A DNA stretch of 64,000 bases, from positions 2,403,501 to 2,467,500 of the forward strand of contig NZ_CP112881.1 in the NCBI RefSeq assembly GCF_026409565.1. The letters are read 5' to 3'. Both the position numbers and the translations under genes were made by a program. Shown piece after piece: positions 60,528 to 64,000 of the stretch. Position 1 is the stretch's first letter; every line of letters starts with the position of its first letter. This DNA is from Sneathiella aquimaris (lineage in GTDB: Bacteria > Pseudomonadota > Alphaproteobacteria > Sneathiellales > Sneathiellaceae). Under the pieces are notes generated by a model. That model saw nothing but the letters and a program-made list of their open reading frames with translations, was not told the DNA's origin and searched no databases.

Positions 60528-62699
60528 ATGGAAATCACTGTAAATTTTTTGGACAACCTTCGGCTTGAGGCAAAGTTTGATGATTTTACAATAACTACTG
60601 ATCAGCCAATCCGGTATAAGGGCGATGGAACCGCCCCTAGTCCATTTGACTATTTCCTTGCGTCTTCTGCCCTTTGTGCCGCCTATTTCATCAAGGTATA
60701 TTGCCTGTCTCGTGATATCCCGACAGACGATATTCGAGTGTCTCAGAACAACATCATTGATCCTGAAAATAGATACAATCAGACCTTTCAAATTCAAGTG
60801 GAATTGCCGCCCAGTATTTCAGAACGGGATCGGCTGGGAATTTTAAGATCTGCGGATCGCTGCACCGTCAAGAAAGTCATTCAGACAAGCCCTGAATTCA
60901 AGATCGATGCAGTTGATGATTTAAACGACACACCGTTGCTAGATGCCTACGAAGGCGACGGTAATACCATGATTATTGGTAAAGACCTGCCGTTGGAAAA
61001 AACGATTAAGAACATGACCTCTATCCTGTCCGATATTGGCATCAAAATCGAAATTGCATCCTGGCGTAATATTGTCCCAAATGTCTGGTCGCTTCACATC
61101 CGCGAAGCGGCATCCCCCATGTGTTTTACCAACGGTAAAGGGGCGACACAGGAAAGTGCCTTATGTTCAGCACTCGGTGAATATATCGAACGGATGAGCT
61201 GCAACTTCTTCTACAATGATTATTATTTTGGAGAAGAAATCGCCAACAGCGAATTTGTTCATTACCCGAACGAAAAATGGTTTAAAGCCGGCGACGACGA
61301 TGCCCTGCCGGGCGGCTTGCTGGATGATAGATGTCTGGAACTCTATAACCCGGAAGGTGATTTAAGGGCATCTCATTTAATTGACACGAATTCAGGACGG
61401 GCAGACCGCGGGATTTGCGCCCTGCCCTTTATTCGTAATTCTGATCAGAAAACGATTTACTTCCCATCAAATCTGATCGAAAACCTTTTTGTCAGCAATG
61501 GTATGAGTGCAGGAAACACGCTGAATGAAGCAAAGGTCCAATGCTTGTCCGAGATTTTCGAGCGTGCCGTCAAACGCCGGATTATTGAAGAAGAGATCAT
61601 TCTGCCCAGCGTCCCAAAGGAAGTTCTCGCAAAATATCCCCATATCCTGGAGGGAATAAACGAGCTTGAAAATAAAGGTTTTCCTGTTCTGGTTAAAGAT
61701 GCGTCATTAGGGGGCAGGTTCCCTGTCATGTCCGTCACTTTAATGAACCCGAAAACAGGGGGCGTTTTTGCGTCTTTTGGTGCCCATCCAAGTTTTGAAG
61801 TCGCCTTGGAACGATCCCTTACTGAATTACTGCAAGGACGTAGTTTTGAGGGGTTAAATGACGTGCCACCGCCAACTTTCAATAGTCATGCCGTCAGTGA
61901 ACCGAGTAATTTTGTAGAACATTTCATTGACTCAACAGGTGTTATTTCATGGAAATTCTTTAGCGAAAAAGCAGATTTTGCATTTTGTGAATGGGATTTC
62001 AGCGGTACGACAGAGGAAGAGAATGAAACCCTCATGAACATTCTTTCAAGCCTTGATAAAGAAGTCTATATTGCAACCTATCAGGATTTTGGCGCGCCTG
62101 CCTGCCGGATTTTGGTTCCCGGCTATTCCGAGGTTTACCCCGCAGAGGACCTGATTTGGGACAACACCAATAAAGCATTGATGTTCCGGGAAGACATTCT
62201 GAACATTCATTCCTTATCCGACGAGGAGCTGGAAGATCTGCTAGAGCGCTTCGAAACCGCCCAACTGGATCATTATACCCTTATCTCAGAAGTGATCGGC
62301 ATTGAGTTCGATGAAAACACCGTCTGGGGCAAGCTGGATATTGGAGAGTTGAAGATCCTGATTTATCTTGCCCTAAACTATTTTGAAGACGCAAAAGAGA
62401 TCATTACTGACTTCTTGAATTTCAATGATAATACCGTTGAGCGCGTTCTGTTCTACCGGGCCATGAGCGCCGTTCTGGATATTACACTTGATGACGATCT
62501 GGACATTGAAGACTATTTACCCAACTTGACCAGAATGTACGGCGCCGACGTTATAAAGAACACGGTTGGATCCGTGACTGGAGACGTCCGCTTTTCCGGC
62601 TTAACGAAAACAAGCCTGAAACTTGAAGGGTTGGATAAGCATTTGAGATTGATTGAAAGCTATAAGAAATTGCACACGGCGCGGGCACGCCAACAATAA
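60528..62699 (+). CDS. OsmC-domain and YcaO-domain fusion protein
   Basis: 723 residues; ATG 60528 chosen because GGAAAG lies nine bases before it. Residues 1-130 form an OsmC-like domain (SPFDYFLASSALCAAYFIKVYCLSRD, two cysteines in the usual strand-helix positions of the peroxidase group). From about 165 the YcaO domain follows: NVWSLHIREAASPMCFTNGKGAT, CSALGEYIERMSCNFF, LSEIFERAVKRRI, LTELLQGRSFEG, giving the ATP-binding glutamates of YcaO enzymes. A helical C-terminal region follows, as in E. coli YcaO. YcaO of E. coli is linked to RimO-dependent methylthiolation of ribosomal protein uS12; whether this fusion does the same is not known. Confidence 0.88.
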   Translation: MEITVNFLDNLRLEAKFDDFTITTDQPIRYKGDGTAPSPFDYFLASSALCAAYFIKVYCLSRDIPTDDIRVSQNNIIDPENRYNQTFQIQVELPPSISERDRLGILRSADRCTVKKVIQTSPEFKIDAVDDLNDTPLLDAYEGDGNTMIIGKDLPLEKTIKNMTSILSDIGIKIEIASWRNIVPNVWSLHIREAASPMCFTNGKGATQESALCSALGEYIERMSCNFFYNDYYFGEEIANSEFVHYPNEKWFKAGDDDALPGGLLDDRCLELYNPEGDLRASHLIDTNSGRADRGICALPFIRNSDQKTIYFPSNLIENLFVSNGMSAGNTLNEAKVQCLSEIFERAVKRRIIEEEIILPSVPKEVLAKYPHILEGINELENKGFPVLVKDASLGGRFPVMSVTLMNPKTGGVFASFGAHPSFEVALERSLTELLQGRSFEGLNDVPPPTFNSHAVSEPSNFVEHFIDSTGVISWKFFSEKADFAFCEWDFSGTTEEENETLMNILSSLDKEVYIATYQDFGAPACRILVPGYSEVYPAEDLIWDNTNKALMFREDILNIHSLSDEELEDLLERFETAQLDHYTLISEVIGIEFDENTVWGKLDIGELKILIYLALNYFEDAKEIITDFLNFNDNTVERVLFYRAMSAVLDITLDDDLDIEDYLPNLTRMYGADVIKNTVGSVTGDVRFSGLTKTSLKLEGLDKHLRLIESYKKLHTARARQQ

Positions 62700-62750
62700 C
62701 GGAACCTCAACCTCCGTTTATCAAAGACCAGATCATATCGCTGTGGGCTT

Positions 62751-62779
62751 AAAAAATGAGGATTGAAGATCAATCCTCA
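62751..62779 (-). terminator. Intrinsic terminator of the 5-oxoprolinase operon
   Basis: Perfect ten-base stem (TGAGGATTGA at 62757-62766, TCAATCCTCA at 62770-62779) with loop AGA; on the minus strand six T follow. It is about 140 bp past the pxpA stop. The plus-strand side lacks a T run, so it is not a clear terminator for the OsmC-YcaO gene. Confidence 0.85.
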
Positions 62780-62919
62780 CCCTTGGCTTCTAACGGCCCT
62801 ATTGTAATTCACTGACCTGCAAAGAAAATCAGGAATATCTCCGGGTTCTTCAGCCCGGCTTAAGCCCCTTCTTTTTTGGAAGACATTAAACGGTCGTTGA
62901 CGCAAACAGACTGAACCGT

Positions 62920-63696
62920 TCAATTATTCAATACCTCAGGCAGGCCCACCAGACGATATCCAGCGTCTTTCAGTTTTTCTGTGACGCGATTTGCGATCGC
63001 CAGGGCGCCCTCGCTGTCACCGTGCACACAGATACTGTGAATTGGTGTTTCAATCCCACTTCCAGACGGCGTCATGATCTTTCCAGCCTTTAAAAACGAA
63101 AGAACCTGATCGGCACTTTGTTCGGGGTCGTGAATAACGGCGCCGGGCGATGACCGCGGGGTCAGGTTTCCGTTTTCCTGATAGGTTCGATCTGCAAAAA
63201 TCTCAGCGGCAGTTGGCAATCCGGCCTCTAGCCCCGCCTGATAGAGACAGGATCCCGCTGGTGCCAAAAGCATCAGCGCCGGTGACATCCCCTGAACGGC
63301 CTTCGCAATAGCCTGCGCCATCCCCATATCTTCGCAGGCCATATTATTAAGCGCCCCATGGGGTTTCACATGGGTAACGCAACCACCCTGACTTTCCGCA
63401 ATCCCTTTCAGCGCACCGATCTGATATGTGACCATTGCGGCAAGTTCTTCCAGAGAAATAGACATTCTACGCCGACCGAACCCCTGAAGATCAGGAAAGG
63501 CGGGATGGGCTCCGATACTCACCCCTTTTGCAAGCGCCAGCCGGACTGTTTCCGCCATAACCAGAGGATCACCGGCATGATATCCACAAGCAATATTCGC
63601 AGTACCAACAACATCCAGCATAGCGCCGTCATTGCCAATGGAATATGCCCCGAAACTTTCCCCCATATCTGCATTTAAATTGATTTGCTTCGTCAT
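62920..63696 (-). CDS. pxpA: 5-oxoprolinase subunit A (LamB/YcsF family)
   Basis: 258 residues, typical length. Motifs: LNADMGESFGAY at the N-terminus (metal or substrate carboxylate binding), ANIACGYHAGDP, GAHPAFPDLQGFGRR, HVKPHGALN, FADRTYQENG, SICVHGDSEGAL. With PxpB and PxpC it hydrolyses 5-oxoproline to glutamate using ATP. ATG with AGGA six bases upstream, and it overlaps the stop of pxpC by ATGA. The operon order is pxpC then pxpA, with earlier genes beyond the window. Confidence 0.93.
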   Translation of the reverse strand: MTKQINLNADMGESFGAYSIGNDGAMLDVVGTANIACGYHAGDPLVMAETVRLALAKGVSIGAHPAFPDLQGFGRRRMSISLEELAAMVTYQIGALKGIAESQGGCVTHVKPHGALNNMACEDMGMAQAIAKAVQGMSPALMLLAPAGSCLYQAGLEAGLPTAAEIFADRTYQENGNLTPRSSPGAVIHDPEQSADQVLSFLKAGKIMTPSGSGIETPIHSICVHGDSEGALAIANRVTEKLKDAGYRLVGLPEVLNN

Positions 63697-64000
63697 GATA
63701 GATCCTCTAAATGGCCTGGAAAAAGCCCCGGTTTTTGTGCATCGACAACACCCCCGATCAGGTTGCTGGCATACAATGCCTTCAGGTCAACGGCCCCTTC
63801 GCCATAATAATCGTGAATGCTATTGATACTTTTCTCTATTTTACTTTTCAGCAATTGGCGAGACGCCCCTGCCTGTTCCAGGTTAACGGCCTTGAATTTT
63901 ATTTCTTTGCCCGGCGTCAATTGGCCCAGACGGTGAAGATCTGCGCTGATGATCGTTGCCACTTTCGGATACCCGCCAACAGATTGGCAATCAACACATA
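63693..64000 (-). CDS. pxpC: 5-oxoprolinase subunit C, C-terminal part only
   Basis: The frame is open to the window edge; about 100 residues are visible. QSVGGYPKVATIISADLHRLGQL is the conserved C-terminal block of the biotin-dependent carboxylase-like PxpC/KipA family. The remaining N-terminal two thirds and pxpB must lie beyond base 64000. The stop codon overlaps the pxpA start. Confidence 0.85.
   Translation of the reverse strand, partial: CVDCQSVGGYPKVATIISADLHRLGQLTPGKEIKFKAVNLEQAGASRQLLKSKIEKSINSIHDYYGEGAVDLKALYASNLIGGVVDAQKPGLFPGHLEDLS

Noticed and set aside
1-64000. CRISPR arrays, prophage, insertion sequences, tRNA or rRNA genes
   Set aside because: No regularly spaced repeats, transposase or integrase genes, terminal inverted repeats or tRNA cloverleaf sequences were recognised.

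Overview
The window looks like chromosome of a free-living, probably marine alphaproteobacterium. Supporting signs are an IalB-family protein, TamA-TamB, Tat-exported TRAP solute-binding proteins, the NasT/NasS nitrate regulators, many TetR regulators and roughly balanced base composition. The order cannot be fixed from sequence alone; Rhodospirillales/Kiloniellales/Sneathiellales-like bacteria are my best guess. No tRNA, rRNA, insertion sequence, prophage or CRISPR array was recognised. Both ends cut genes: a membrane-anchored PAS protein on the left and pxpC on the right.

Left part (1-15.2 kb) is metabolic. A thioredoxin-like protein and an AhpD-like protein lie next to a divergent TetR regulator with a palindromic operator. 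Then comes a locus made of an N-formylglutamate amidohydrolase-TRAP transporter operon, a divergent RpiR/SIS regulator, a TIM-barrel/cupin fusion of unknown function and a periplasmic gamma-glutamyltransferase. Next is a tightly ATGA-coupled four-gene operon (flavin monooxygenase, BASS-type transporter, NAD-epimerase, SDR) with its own divergent TetR regulator.

Middle part (15.3-46.8 kb) holds DNA/RNA enzymes, signalling and envelope genes. A 1273-residue type IA topoisomerase carries at its C-terminus a RecD2-like module (helix-hairpin-helix repeats plus helicase fold) whose ATPase motifs are all destroyed; this is the most unusual protein here. A DEAD-box RNA helicase, a degenerate GGDEF/EAL protein, a free-standing CACHE protein behind a 5TMR-LYT hybrid kinase, TamA-TamB, an HBM-type chemoreceptor, an IalB protein, a large autotransporter, a lipoprotein hydrolase, an amino-acid permease, and an orphan TRAP-binding lipoprotein beside a hybrid histidine kinase follow.

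Right part (47-59 kb) is a complete assimilatory nitrate island: nasT, nasS, nrtA, nrtB, a double-ATPase nrtCD fusion, nirB, nirD, nasA. The leader before nrtA can be read directly: a sigma-54 promoter (TGGCAC-N5-TTGCT), then two hairpins with AxxGxx hexaloops (the ANTAR target), then a hairpin overlapping an intrinsic terminator with eight T. So NasT should act by antitermination under nitrate, on top of sigma-54 activation. nasT and the nrtA upstream region also share a 26-bp element bounded by GCACAA. The window ends with a divergent pair whose families modify ribosomal proteins (RoxA-type JmjC hydroxylase; OsmC-YcaO fusion) and the 5-oxoprolinase genes pxpA and pxpC (partial).
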